The notes under the pieces were generated by a model. That model saw nothing but the letters and a program-made list of their open reading frames with translations. It was not told the origin of the DNA and did not search any database. A program made the position numbers and the translations under genes. 64,000 bases of DNA from positions 27,757 through 91,756 of the forward strand of contig CAZWZF010000017.1 of NCBI GenBank assembly GCA_964638715.1. The letters are read 5' to 3'. The number at the start of each line of letters is the position of its first letter. The stretch's first letter is position 1. Below are positions 15,008-23,668 of this stretch, piece by piece. This stretch comes from JBAXQQ01 sp037131695. Lineage in GTDB: Bacteria > Armatimonadota > Hebobacteria > CAIYQO01.

Positions 15008-15979
15008 ATGGCTTTAGTATCAATGAAAGAGTTGCTGGAAGCCGGCGTACATTTCGGTCACCAGACTCAGCGTTGGAACCCGAAGATGAAAAAATTCATC
15101 TACGGCGCTCGCAACGGAATTTACATCATCGACCTGCATGAGACCCTGCGTCGCATGGATGATGCCTACAACTTTATGCAGTCTATCTCCAGCAATGGCG
15201 GTCAGATTCTGTTTGTCGGCACCAAGAAACAGGCACAAGATGCTGTATTCGAAGCCGCTCAGAAATGCGGCATGCACTTTGTAACTTCCCGCTGGTTAGG
15301 CGGCATGATGACCAACTTCCCAACCATTCAGCAGAGAATTCGCCGCATGCGCGAACTTCGCCAGATGTCCGAAGATGGCACATTTGAAAAACTGCCGAAA
15401 AAAGAAGTTATCAAACTGCGCGAAGAATTAGCAAAACTCAACCGCGTATTAAGCGGTATCGAACACCTGCGCGGCACCCCGGAAGCATTATTCATAGTTG
15501 ACGTGAAGAAAGAACATATCGCCGTATTGGAAGCTGTACGTTTAGATATTCCTATCATCGCTATCGTTGACACCAACTGCGACCCGGAAATGGTTGACTA
15601 CGTAATTCCTGCAAATGATGACGCTATCCGCGCCATCCGCTTAATCGCCAACAAAATGGCAGACGCAGTTATCGAAGGCAGAAATGAATATGATGCCAAG
15701 ATGGTTGAACTGTACGGCGATCAGGGTTACACCAGCGACTTATCACCGTTCCGCCCATTGCCTGACCAACCAATCGTTGAAGTTGAAGAAGGCGAAGAAG
15801 AAGATGAAGACGAAGAAGAGATTGAAGTCGATCTGTCTGATATCGAATTCGTAGAACTTAGCGAAATTGATATCGATGGCATTGTAGCTGAAGCTGTTGA
15901 AGAAGAAGAAATCGTTCCTGAAGACGAAAAGTTCTACGAAAAAGCTAAAGAACTCGGCGTTATCAACGAAGAAGATTAA
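15008..15979 (+). CDS. rpsB: 30S ribosomal protein S2 with long acidic C-terminal tail
   Basis: uS2 is a small-subunit protein needed to bind S1 in many bacteria. Residues about 1-240 are a canonical S2 (MALVSMKELLEAGVHFGHQT, NKKFIYGARNGIYIIDL-type core, RLPKAIIAVD-like IIAIVDTNCDPEMVDYVIPANDDA). The total is 323 residues because of a tail of about 70 residues that is nearly all acidic or hydrophobic (EEGEEEDEDEEEIEVDLSDI, then EEEEIVPEDEKFYEKAKEL). Typical S2 is 230-260 residues. GGGAGG precedes the ATG. It is followed by tsf after 60 bases, the common rpsB-tsf operon. Confidence 0.96.
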   Translation: MALVSMKELLEAGVHFGHQTQRWNPKMKKFIYGARNGIYIIDLHETLRRMDDAYNFMQSISSNGGQILFVGTKKQAQDAVFEAAQKCGMHFVTSRWLGGMMTNFPTIQQRIRRMRELRQMSEDGTFEKLPKKEVIKLREELAKLNRVLSGIEHLRGTPEALFIVDVKKEHIAVLEAVRLDIPIIAIVDTNCDPEMVDYVIPANDDAIRAIRLIANKMADAVIEGRNEYDAKMVELYGDQGYTSDLSPFRPLPDQPIVEVEEGEEEDEDEEEIEVDLSDIEFVELSEIDIDGIVAEAVEEEEIVPEDEKFYEKAKELGVINEED

Positions 15980-15988
15980 TTTTAATTA

Positions 15989-16015
15989 GCGGGGCAACAT
16001 TAACCCTTGTCCCGC
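15989..16015 (+). promoter_or_regulatory. Hairpin between rpsB and tsf
   Basis: GCGGGGCAA pairs with TTGTCCCGC (one G-T pair). No U-run follows, so it is more likely a processing, stability or partial attenuation site than a full terminator. Confidence 0.5.
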
Positions 16016-16039
16016 ATTGTTATTACGAGGAGAATTCAG

Positions 16040-16882
16040 ATGGCAGAAATTTCCGCCTCTATGGTAATGGACCTGCGCCAGAAGACCGGCGCAAAAATGA
16101 TGGACGCAAAGAAAGCTTTAGTTGAAGCTGATGGCGATATGACCCGCGCTATTGAATTGTTGCGCGAAAAGGGCCAGGCTGACGCTTCAAAGCGCAGTGG
16201 CCGCAGCACCGCAGAGGGACTTATTGTAACCCTGCAGAGTGAATGCAAATGTGCTGCTTCAATGATTGAGCTTAATTGCGAGACCGATTTCGTAGCTAAG
16301 AATGACGAGTTCAAGAAAGTTGCTGACGAAATGGCAGTATTTGTACTAAAAAGTGATAAAGCTGAATTGAGTGCTGATGATTTACCGGAAGATAAAGCTG
16401 CAATTATAACAGCAGCAATCGCTAAAACCGGCGAAAATATGAACTTCAAACGCGGCAAAAAGCTGGCATCAGCTAACGGCGTGGTTGAGACTTATATTCA
16501 CCTGGGCGGTAAAATCGGCGTGTTGGTACAGATTGATGGCGCGAAAGGCGACGCAGTTGCCGCTCTTGCTAAAGACCTTGCCATGCAGGTTGCCGCCGCA
16601 TCACCTGAATACCTGAGCCGTGAAAACGTTCCGGAAGCAGTTATCGAAAGCGAAAAAGAAATCTATCGCAACCTTGCCCGCAACGAAGGCAAGAAAGAAG
16701 AGTTCCTGGATAAAATCGCTGTCGGCCGCTTGGATAAGTTTATGAAAGACAATTGTTTGCTTGAACAGACTTTCATTAAAGATACCGATAAGCAAATCAA
16801 AGATATCGTAGCTGAAGTATCAAAAGCTGCCGGCGCACCGCTGACAGTAGCCGCCTTCGTACGTTATCAATTAGGACAGTAG
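16040..16882 (+). CDS. tsf: Translation elongation factor Ts
   Basis: EF-Ts exchanges GDP for GTP on EF-Tu. The 280-residue protein has the N-terminal UBA-like domain (about 1-50, with LRQKTGAKMMDAKKALVEAD), the signature ELNCETDFVAKNDEF (about 76-90) and the dimerisation/coiled-coil core. Start ATG 16040 is preceded by GAGGAG; the upstream TTG/GTG-type starts in frame lack support. It ends in a strong terminator at 16929. Confidence 0.97.
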   Translation: MAEISASMVMDLRQKTGAKMMDAKKALVEADGDMTRAIELLREKGQADASKRSGRSTAEGLIVTLQSECKCAASMIELNCETDFVAKNDEFKKVADEMAVFVLKSDKAELSADDLPEDKAAIITAAIAKTGENMNFKRGKKLASANGVVETYIHLGGKIGVLVQIDGAKGDAVAALAKDLAMQVAAASPEYLSRENVPEAVIESEKEIYRNLARNEGKKEEFLDKIAVGRLDKFMKDNCLLEQTFIKDTDKQIKDIVAEVSKAAGAPLTVAAFVRYQLGQ

Positions 16883-16928
16883 TTTTTAATTAAAAATTGA
16901 AAATTGAGAATTAAATACCAAAACATAA

Positions 16929-16961
16929 TCGGACGGATTAATTTAATCCGTCCGATTTTTA
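16929..16961 (+). terminator. Rho-independent terminator of rpsB-tsf
   Basis: A perfect 14-bp stem (ATCGGACGGATTAA and its complement, 1-base loop as written) followed by TTTTT. Confidence 0.9.
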
Positions 16962-17053
16962 AATTACAGAACTCGCTTATGTTCAGGAAATAACGGGCAA
17001 CCATAAGGGATTGCCCTTACAATATATGTAAAAAAAAATCCTATGATATTAAA

Positions 17054-17072
17054 CGTCACCGAGACGGTGACG
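17054..17072. repeat. CGTCACCG hairpin, copy 2
   Basis: CGTCACCG-AGA-CGGTGACG followed by CCACG, matching 13277-13295. It is followed by four or five CTCTTCA units (17080-17113) that run into the 3' end of the LacI gene. A GGGCAACC/GGATTGCCC hairpin lies just upstream (about 17003-17027). Confidence 0.65.
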
Positions 17073-17101
17073 CCACGTTTTCTCTCTTCACTCTTCACTC
17101 T

Positions 17102-18163
17102 TCACTCTTCACTTTTCACCAACGCTGTGCTTTTCCTCACCTTCAAGCTGGTTTTATTCCATTCAATCAAGTTGCGATAGCTGACTTTTCCGCGTTTGTC
17201 TGCCATATCCATGGCTAACTGGGCAGCACGCGAGCCTAATTGGCGCAGGTTCAGTGAGATGGCGGTAAGCGGCGGCTGGTTTAACTCGCTGAAAATATCG
17301 TCGAAACAGATTAACGATACGTCTTCAGGAACTGACATGCCGTGGGTCTTAAGTGCGGTTTGAATACCAAATGCGGTTGTTTCGTTATATGCCAACACGG
17401 CGGTGAATGGATTAAATGTTGGTATCATTTTTTCCATATCAGTTCTTACTTTTTCGATTACATTAGCGAAATCATGCGCTCTTTTGGGTACATCAATATA
17501 ATATTCCTGCATTTTCATACCGTATTCAGCTATCAGATTTCTAAAGTTTTCAGCACGTTCTGGATTGGAGACTTTATCGCCATTGCGAATGCCAACCCAC
17601 AATAACTCGCGATGTCCGAGGTTGTGAAGATATTCGATGGTTTCTTTTTGTCCGGTGGAAGGGTCTATTTCAATACGGGGCAAGGTGATATCGGCGTTAT
17701 TTGAAAATACCACCAGAATAGTTTCGTCTTCTTTATCCAGTTCCGGCAAAATATGCTTGTAAATGAATCCAGGCACGATTAACGCGTCAATGCGCAGTTG
17801 CTGCAGGTATTTCACTCCGCGCTCAACCTCGGTCAATCGGGGAGACGGGCCGATAATCAGCAGGTCGCACTCGCCTTTGCGTACTTCCTGATCCACACCG
17901 CAGACAAATTCGCTCCAAAACCCCAGATGGTCCGGTGTATTCAGCAATAATCCAATAGTCATTGATCGCCGGCTATGCAGTACCTGGGCATGGTAATTAG
18001 CCTGGTACCCTAAACTTGCCGCCAGCTCTTCTACCCGGTTGCGCGTCGCCGCGCTTACCACAATGTTGCTGCGCGAGTGATTCAGCACCGATGAGATAAC
18101 CCCCACCGAACAACCCGCCATAGCAGCAATATCTTTCAAAGTAACTTTTTTACGTGATGGCAT
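17102..18163 (-). CDS. LacI-family transcriptional regulator
   Basis: The 353-residue protein has the N-terminal LacI helix-turn-helix and hinge (TLKDIAAMAGCSVGVISSVLN, about 8-28; then VSAATRNRVEELAASLGYQANYHAQVL). A periplasmic-binding-protein-like effector domain (about 66-340) follows, with the usual SLICFDDIFSELNQPPLTAI motif. Such proteins repress or activate sugar genes on binding a sugar. It is divergent from a secreted SGNH hydrolase, a likely target. GAGGTG precedes ATG 18163. The effector is unknown. Confidence 0.88.
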   Translation of the reverse strand: MPSRKKVTLKDIAAMAGCSVGVISSVLNHSRSNIVVSAATRNRVEELAASLGYQANYHAQVLHSRRSMTIGLLLNTPDHLGFWSEFVCGVDQEVRKGECDLLIIGPSPRLTEVERGVKYLQQLRIDALIVPGFIYKHILPELDKEDETILVVFSNNADITLPRIEIDPSTGQKETIEYLHNLGHRELLWVGIRNGDKVSNPERAENFRNLIAEYGMKMQEYYIDVPKRAHDFANVIEKVRTDMEKMIPTFNPFTAVLAYNETTAFGIQTALKTHGMSVPEDVSLICFDDIFSELNQPPLTAISLNLRQLGSRAAQLAMDMADKRGKVSYRNLIEWNKTSLKVRKSTALVKSEE

Positions 18164-18223
18164 AATGCACCTCTGTTAATAAAATAATTAATTTTTATAT
18201 AAAACACAAGTGATTAATGATTA

Positions 18224-18239
18224 AGTTTTAATTAAAACT
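18224..18239. promoter_or_regulatory. Perfect AT-rich palindrome in the LacI/SGNH divergent region
   Basis: AGTTTTAATTAAAACT is a 16-base perfect palindrome between the LacI gene and the divergent SGNH gene; it could be an operator. AT-rich palindromes also arise by chance here, and a -10-like TATAAT for the SGNH gene lies at 18281-18286. Confidence 0.35.
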
Positions 18240-18322
18240 GCTTTTTATCAGATATCTGGCATAATATGACATCAATAATGTATAATTATCCAATAAATAT
18301 CACGAAAATTCAGGAGCCTTTT

Positions 18323-19447
18323 ATGAAACATTCAATATTGTGGAGAATTATGCTGATGATGGGAGCTTTTAGCATGGGAATTAGCAGTGTTTTCGGCGCG
18401 GATGCTTTCACGCCGGCGCAATATAGCCGCATGGTATTTTTTGGCTCATCAACTACCGATGGCAATACATATCCAACGTTAATTCAACAGGCATTGGCAG
18501 AGGCGAAACATCCGGTTCCACTTTGTATTAATGCCGGTATTGGTGGTAATGTCGCTGCGGAAATGCTGAAAAGAATAGATAGGGATGTTCTGTTTTATAA
18601 GCCGACTATGGTGATTATACAATCCGGGTCGAACGATGTAAGCCGCAAGGTGCCAATTGATGATTATATTCAAACTGTCAAAAAGATAATAGAACGTTTA
18701 CAGGCTGAAAAGATTCTGGTGATTGCAGTTACCACAAATATACGCGGCGAGAAACTGATTGCAGATGAAAAGACAGTGGTAGAGTTCAATGACGCACTTC
18801 GCAAGTTGGCGGAAACGCAGAATGTTCGCATAGCTGATTCTTTTTCCCTGCAGGCGAAGGCGCGCACCGATGGCAAATTAGTTATCGAGAATGACGGCCT
18901 GCACCCGAATTTCCTGGGGCAAAGCCTTATTGCCCGCGCAATTCTGGATGTGATGGGATTTGCTGATGTGCCGGTACCCGCCAAACAGAATATTAAAATG
19001 TATCCTGGCGTCATTACAGAATGGCAGATAAAACCAGTTGCAGACGGCAAAGTGCTGGATGAACAGTCGGTGGCAGCATTGGCAATAGATGAAAGCTGGG
19101 TTAAATACAAACTGCCTGAAATAGACGTGATGACCAACTGGTGGCTGGACAGCGAACGCCAGCGCGGATTCGCGGTATCGCTATCAACATGTATTGGCAA
19201 GGCCAAAAGGTATTACGGCATTGCAAATATCGATGCGGAAAAACCCCGCGATGTATACCTGAATACCGGTGCCGGTCTGCAAACCATCTGGCTGAATGGC
19301 AAACGAGTGTATAAAAATGTTGAATACACCGGCTGGCACGCCGGTCGCGAACGCCTGCCGGTAAAACTGCAAGCCGGCAAAAATGTGCTGGTAATAGAAG
19401 CAGTTGATAATTTCTTTTTGAGTGCTACTGATGTGATGGAGTGGTAG
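18323..19447 (+). CDS. Secreted SGNH hydrolase with C-terminal beta domain
   Basis: The 374-residue protein has a signal peptide (about 1-25, ending VFG-AD). Its SGNH blocks are variant: GSSTT (Ser43) replaces GDS, followed by AGIGGN (Gly75), GSND (Asn104) and DGLH (Asp191, His194). Catalytic Ser, Gly, Asn and His are all present, so it is probably an active esterase or deacetylase. A C-terminal beta-rich domain (about 215-374) has a jelly-roll-like AGKNVLVIEAVDNFF ending typical of carbohydrate-binding sandwiches. ATG 18323 is chosen for its AGGAG site and because the upstream TATAAT would place the transcript start downstream of the alternative ATG at 18266. The divergent LacI gene probably controls it. 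Confidence 0.78.
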   Translation: MKHSILWRIMLMMGAFSMGISSVFGADAFTPAQYSRMVFFGSSTTDGNTYPTLIQQALAEAKHPVPLCINAGIGGNVAAEMLKRIDRDVLFYKPTMVIIQSGSNDVSRKVPIDDYIQTVKKIIERLQAEKILVIAVTTNIRGEKLIADEKTVVEFNDALRKLAETQNVRIADSFSLQAKARTDGKLVIENDGLHPNFLGQSLIARAILDVMGFADVPVPAKQNIKMYPGVITEWQIKPVADGKVLDEQSVAALAIDESWVKYKLPEIDVMTNWWLDSERQRGFAVSLSTCIGKAKRYYGIANIDAEKPRDVYLNTGAGLQTIWLNGKRVYKNVEYTGWHAGRERLPVKLQAGKNVLVIEAVDNFFLSATDVMEW

Positions 19448-19708
19448 TTTTAATTTAAATAGTTGATATTGCTATCAATAATTGACGCACTGCGTGACCA
19501 ATTGAGATAGAATTATTATAAGTTCTCATTTATTTAATTAGGCTGACTGTTGCCGCCTGGAATTGGTGATATAAGATGAAAGGTTAGCAATCATTGGGGG
19601 AGCCGGGCTGCGACCCTGTTCCACACGGTGACTGAAATTTGACAAGAACTCTTAAAATTACAACCCTTAATTCTCAATTTTCAATTCTCAATTCTCAATT
19701 GTAAACCG
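19448..19708. repeat. Gap with CAATTCTCAATT units and a degenerate GAGCCGGGCT element
   Basis: No gene is seen. About 19595-19632 resembles one arm of the 43355-43480 inverted repeat (GAGCCGGGCT...GTTCCACACGGTGACT). About 19667-19702 repeats TCTCAATT units. Confidence 0.4.
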
Positions 19709-20941
19709 TCAACTATACTTAACGATTTCTACTTCTTTTCCGCGGGAGCGGAGTTTTTGGGTTAGCAGATCTACCAGGTGGAACTTCAGTCCCAGGTGAA
19801 CGGGGAGTTCCGGGTTCTGATGGGCGGGGTTTAACGCGCAGCCAAGAAGGATAGTGATTTCGTCTGCCAGCCGCAGTTGACGGGCTATCTCTTTTGCCGG
19901 GTCGATATTTGCCTTTTCTGCCACCATGGGGGATACTGTCATAGGTGCGGGACGTTTTCCATACATGTATGATATGTCGTGGACGTTCACCCGGGCACGC
20001 GGTCGGGTTAGCCGCACTTCATCAAAACTGTCTATTGCGTGCATGATGGTGATGACGCCTTCCGTCACCAGGTCGACGCCTTCCATCTCGGTAGTGGGAG
20101 GGAGTTCGCGGTTGTAGTTGCCAGCCATATTAATTGCCATCGAACGTTTCAACTCGCGACCCAGCAGTTTCGCGGTGGTTCCGCCGCAGATAATCTTTAC
20201 CCCTTCCCGTTTGGTAAACTCTGCTGCCATTTTTTTGTCATCTTCTTTTTTAGCCGGCGGCCCAATAGCCAGAGTCAGCTGCCGGTATGACCGACAGTGC
20301 ATTACCGCAACCGTCACATCATCGCCGGTATTGCAGCGGTACAGGTTTTGTGCCGCTTCTATCAGATTATCGGCGACTTCCTCTGCCTCTACATCCTGTG
20401 ATACCAGCGCTTCTATATGGGTGGCAATCGGGTCCCAACGCCATCCCAGCGGTTCGCGGCCGCCGATGCCGGCGTGAATCAACCCGTCCGACACCGCCAC
20501 CAGGTAATCGCCTTCATTAAGGTCAACTGCTGCCTGTCTGATGATGAAATTACCGATACTTTTTTCTTCCCAATGAGGATTAGCCAATGCGCCGGCTTGG
20601 AAAACGAAAACGGCAGGATTGTCGAAGTCGACTATTTCCGCGTGACCATCGGCATCGATTCGTATAATGGTAAATGTCGAGTATGCAAGGTTTCGCACTT
20701 TACAGGTAGGCAGGGTAGCGGCGATGGTCTCTACCACGTCATTTAATGGCAAGTGTTCACATGCCATGGTAAGGGCGATTTTCTGCGTCAGTGTTGATAA
20801 TATATTGGCCTTCACCCCGCTGCCCAGTCCGTCGGACAGCACCAGCACCGTCTCTTTGCCATCGCGATGCATGGCAACTGAGTCGCCGCAAAGTTCCTCA
20901 CCCGCCTTATTCATTTGTCGATATTGCACATCTATAAACAT
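19709..20941 (-). CDS. SpoIIE-family (PP2C-type) serine phosphatase linked to the sensory hydrogenase
   Basis: The N-terminal about 220 residues form a PP2C/SpoIIE phosphatase domain with the metal-binding motifs GDSV (Asp20), LSDGLGSG (Asp37), VAVSDGLIHAG (Asp154) and TGDDVTVAVM (Asp208). The C-terminal about 190 residues (from GGTTAKLLGRELK) are a second domain seen in phosphatases encoded next to [FeFe] hydrogenase genes (HfsC-like in Thermoanaerobacterium). It probably dephosphorylates a partner in response to the neighbouring H-cluster protein; the partner is not identified. It lies 154 bases downstream of the hydrogenase gene, separated by a hairpin repeat. No clear ribosome site; a 6-bp hairpin (GTAGGT-TTT-ACCTAC) sits 12-26 bases before ATG 20941. 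Confidence 0.8.
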   Translation of the reverse strand: MFIDVQYRQMNKAGEELCGDSVAMHRDGKETVLVLSDGLGSGVKANILSTLTQKIALTMACEHLPLNDVVETIAATLPTCKVRNLAYSTFTIIRIDADGHAEIVDFDNPAVFVFQAGALANPHWEEKSIGNFIIRQAAVDLNEGDYLVAVSDGLIHAGIGGREPLGWRWDPIATHIEALVSQDVEAEEVADNLIEAAQNLYRCNTGDDVTVAVMHCRSYRQLTLAIGPPAKKEDDKKMAAEFTKREGVKIICGGTTAKLLGRELKRSMAINMAGNYNRELPPTTEMEGVDLVTEGVITIMHAIDSFDEVRLTRPRARVNVHDISYMYGKRPAPMTVSPMVAEKANIDPAKEIARQLRLADEITILLGCALNPAHQNPELPVHLGLKFHLVDLLTQKLRSRGKEVEIVKYS

Positions 20942-20977
20942 TTTAAATACCAGTAGGTTTTACCTACAATCCCAATT

Positions 20978-21062
20978 ATTCACCACAAAGGATCACAAAG
21001 ACCGCAAAGAAAAACTTTTTTAAATAGCTCTTTGTGTTCCTTGTGTTCTTTCGCGGTGAATA
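20978..21062. repeat. CACAAAG-type long inverted repeat
   Basis: TTCACCACAAAGGATCACAAAGACCGC... is mirrored by ...CTTTGTGTTCCTTGTGTTCTTTCGCGGTGAA. It belongs to the same dispersed class as 9701-9790 and 54291-54383. Confidence 0.7.
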
Positions 21063-21095
21063 AAAAACATCAATTTTAGTAACTTACTGTTGACA

Positions 21096-22754
21096 TTATT
21101 CTTCTTCATCATACAGCCGGATTAATCTTGTCAGCAGCACCTTCGTTTCCGCGGTTGTTTCACCCAGCAATCCGGCGATTTCCTGTGCTACCCGCATCTG
21201 TTTTTCAATCACTTGGCGCGCTTTCCCCAGGGTTTCCTGTTTTACCAGTTGGTGTTTGTCGCGACGGTTGACATCGTCGGTGACATTGATATAAATCGCG
21301 ATGGTCATATCTTCATCGGTAACCGGGAATATTGACTCGCGCAGCACCAGGTCGTTGTGTGCCAATTCCTGGCGAATAAAGGGCGCACGGGTGCGCTGTA
21401 CCCGTTCAAATGGCGTCGGATCTAATAATACCCGAATTGGCCTGCCTATAATTTCTGATAGGGTGGTGTTGAATAAATGTTCAAACGCCGGGTTAGCGTC
21501 AAGAATGCGCAGCGCGGAGTCGATGACTACAATGCCGTTGGGGGTGCTGCGAATGACGACGCCGGCAAAACTTTCTGCCCGCGACCGCATATATGGTATG
21601 CACATTTCCGCTTCCGCCATCCCCTGAAATACCGCGATTGCCTTGTCGCGGCAGGTATCGTATCCGCATGCTCCGCAGTTGTGTTCATCGGCGGGTGTGC
21701 GTTTTCCGGTTCGACGCAGGATAGCCGCCATTTCCTCTGAATCTGGCAATGGTAAAATTAATGGTTCTGGCGGGTAGCATGCCTGAATACAATTTGGTGT
21801 CGCGCCGTGTCCAAAGCGGTCAACCGCCAGCAGCGACGCCCGCCTCGCCAGTGGAGATGGACCGGTCAATGAACCGGGTCCGTTAATGCACCCGCCAACA
21901 CATGCCAGCGGTTCGATCAGCTTGATTCCATCCAGATTCGGCAATTCAGCGAGGAGTTCCATCACCTCGCGCAGTCCACTGATGGAGATTATCTCTGTAG
22001 CCAGCAAGTCTGTCGGCAAGTCGGCGCTGCGAATCATGCCGTTTGGCAGCGGAAAAATGCGGGCGATTCCCACCGGCGGGTGGTCATATTCAGCTTCGCC
22101 ATTGCCGTAGATATCAATGCCATCTTCTGAAAGCCAGTTCGCGAGTTCGTCAAATGTCAAAGCTGCCGCAATATTTGCTTCCGTTGCCTCGCCTTTTTTT
22201 GCCACACATGGGCCGATGAATACCACCGGGGTATCTTCGCCATATTCTTCGCGCAGCAATTGTGCGTGGGCAACCATCGGCGACACTATCGGAGCCAGGT
22301 TTTCAACTAATTCTGGATGGAACCTGGTGATTAAGTTCACCACTGCCGGACAGGCGGTGCCGATGATGGGAATGGGAGATTTCTTTGCAAAATCTGCGGT
22401 AGCGCGAGCGATAGCTTCGGCGGTGCGGGCGGTATCTTCAACCCGGCTGAAACCGATTTTTTTCAAAGTGGCAATTATTGCCGGTAATTTTTTATCATAA
22501 ATACCGGCGGCAGATGGCGCCAGACTGGCGATAACCTGCCTGCCCGATGCCAACAACCCGCGGACTATTTCTACATCGCTGCGTACTTGTTTTGCTTTTT
22601 GCGGGCAAACAGGCACGCAACCGCCGCATCCGATACAGCGCAGATGTTCAACCTCGGCGTGTCCGCTCAATACCCGAATCGACTTCACCGGGCAGTAACG
22701 CACGCATTTATAACAGTCTTTGCAATCAACTTTATTTATTGTTATCAGGTTCAT
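21096..22754 (-). CDS. Sensory-type [FeFe] hydrogenase with PAS domain (HydS-like, group C)
   Basis: The 552-residue protein has, in order, two 4Fe-4S sites (Cys11/14/17/21 and Cys40/43/46/50), an H-cluster domain (about 65-300), an Fe-S domain (Cys359/362/367/384) and a PAS domain (about 396-500) with a short coiled tail. H-cluster ligands are retained: Cys135 in GTACPAV, Cys183 in GPCVAKKGE, Cys285 and Cys289 in LACVGGCING. The proton-relay Cys of catalytic enzymes (first Cys of TSCCP) is Ala134 here, as described for sensory HydS. It is therefore expected to sense H2 or redox state rather than produce H2. ATG 22754 (AAGGTGG upstream) overlaps the ferredoxin-like gene by 23 bases, so translation is coupled. 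Confidence 0.85.
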   Translation of the reverse strand: MNLITINKVDCKDCYKCVRYCPVKSIRVLSGHAEVEHLRCIGCGGCVPVCPQKAKQVRSDVEIVRGLLASGRQVIASLAPSAAGIYDKKLPAIIATLKKIGFSRVEDTARTAEAIARATADFAKKSPIPIIGTACPAVVNLITRFHPELVENLAPIVSPMVAHAQLLREEYGEDTPVVFIGPCVAKKGEATEANIAAALTFDELANWLSEDGIDIYGNGEAEYDHPPVGIARIFPLPNGMIRSADLPTDLLATEIISISGLREVMELLAELPNLDGIKLIEPLACVGGCINGPGSLTGPSPLARRASLLAVDRFGHGATPNCIQACYPPEPLILPLPDSEEMAAILRRTGKRTPADEHNCGACGYDTCRDKAIAVFQGMAEAEMCIPYMRSRAESFAGVVIRSTPNGIVVIDSALRILDANPAFEHLFNTTLSEIIGRPIRVLLDPTPFERVQRTRAPFIRQELAHNDLVLRESIFPVTDEDMTIAIYINVTDDVNRRDKHQLVKQETLGKARQVIEKQMRVAQEIAGLLGETTAETKVLLTRLIRLYDEEE

Positions 22755-22995
22755 TCTTAACCACCTTGATTTCATCAAACAGCTTTCGCGCAGCATCTAA
22801 ATTGGGAACAGAATATATTGTGCCATCTACTTCGACAGATACGCCATCGCGGCAATTTTCTTTGCAAAATGCTCCGCAAACAGTAATTTTATCAGTTAAT
22901 CCATCCTGGCGAACCAACGCGGTAAAGGCATCGAGGATATTATACGCGCCTTTCAAAAAACAACTGGAACCGATGCACACTTCTATTTTACTCAT
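22732..22995 (-). CDS. Thioredoxin-like 2Fe-2S ferredoxin protein
   Basis: The 87-residue protein has Cys7 and Cys12 (CIGSSC) and a second cluster, CGAFCKENC (Cys40, 44, 48), with the C-terminal VDGTIYSVPNLDAARKLFDEI common to NuoE/HydC-type thioredoxin-like ferredoxins. It probably binds one 2Fe-2S cluster and passes electrons to or from the HydS-like protein. Its start overlaps rex by 8 bases and its end overlaps the hydrogenase start by 23 bases, showing a tight operon. Confidence 0.82.
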   Translation of the reverse strand: MSKIEVCIGSSCFLKGAYNILDAFTALVRQDGLTDKITVCGAFCKENCRDGVSVEVDGTIYSVPNLDAARKLFDEIKVVKNEPDNNK

Positions 22996-23668
22996 TTTTT
23001 GTGCCTCTTTTCTGTCGGGTTTCTGTTTTTTGTTTATTAACGTGCAATTTTCGCGACAACACCGCTAATCCAGACGACAGGTCTTCATTTTGAACTATCA
23101 CTCCTTCCGGCACTTTCAGAGTGGCGGGGGTAAAGTTCCATATCGCAGTTATGCCGCCGCGAATCATGCGGTCAACCGACTTTTGCGCTTCTTCTTCAGG
23201 CAGGGTGAGGATGGCTATTTTAACGTGCATTCTCCGCGCTAATTCTGATAGTTTTTCAATCGGCAATATTGGTTTGCCATGAATTGTCGTCCCGATTTTT
23301 CGCAAGTCATTATCAAAGGCGGCTATTATCTGCACCCCGGCGCGTCCCAACCCGGAATATCCCATTAACGCGGCACCCAGGTTGCCGGCACCAACCAGAA
23401 AAGCCTCGCGCTCGTTATTCCATCCCAGGAAGTTTTCAATAGCGGTTATCAGTTGTTCGATAGGAAAACCGATACGGGGACGGCCAACCACACCAGTGCT
23501 GGCAAGGTCTTTGCGCACCTGTACGGGGTCAAGCTTCAGCATATCCGCAATTACCGCGCCGCTGATATCAACAGCACCATCCTGATGCAACTGGCGCAGG
23601 ATATGCAGGTATCCCGGAAGCCGCTTAATAGTAGGAATCTTCGCCGTTTTCTCAATTCGGTTGACCAT
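22988..23668 (-). CDS. rex: Redox-sensing transcriptional repressor Rex
   Basis: Rex represses fermentation and hydrogenase genes and is released by NADH. The 226-residue protein has the N-terminal winged helix (about 10-80, with LKLDPVQVRKDLASTGVVGR) and a Rossmann domain with FLVGAGNLGAAL (90-101) and the FDND motif. The start is ATG 23668, with GGGGGA upstream, rather than TTG 23680. It heads the rex-ferredoxin-HydS operon, as in clostridia and thermotogae. Upstream, a weak inverted repeat ATATTGAT...ATCGATAT (about 23699-23724, minus reading) might be an autoregulatory site but does not match the classical Rex operator. Confidence 0.92.
   Translation of the reverse strand: MVNRIEKTAKIPTIKRLPGYLHILRQLHQDGAVDISGAVIADMLKLDPVQVRKDLASTGVVGRPRIGFPIEQLITAIENFLGWNNEREAFLVGAGNLGAALMGYSGLGRAGVQIIAAFDNDLRKIGTTIHGKPILPIEKLSELARRMHVKIAILTLPEEEAQKSVDRMIRGGITAIWNFTPATLKVPEGVIVQNEDLSSGLAVLSRKLHVNKQKTETRQKRGTKNE

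Noticed and set aside
18670..19206. 178-codon minus-strand frame
   Set aside because: It is antisense within the SGNH gene at 18323-19447, whose catalytic blocks are intact.
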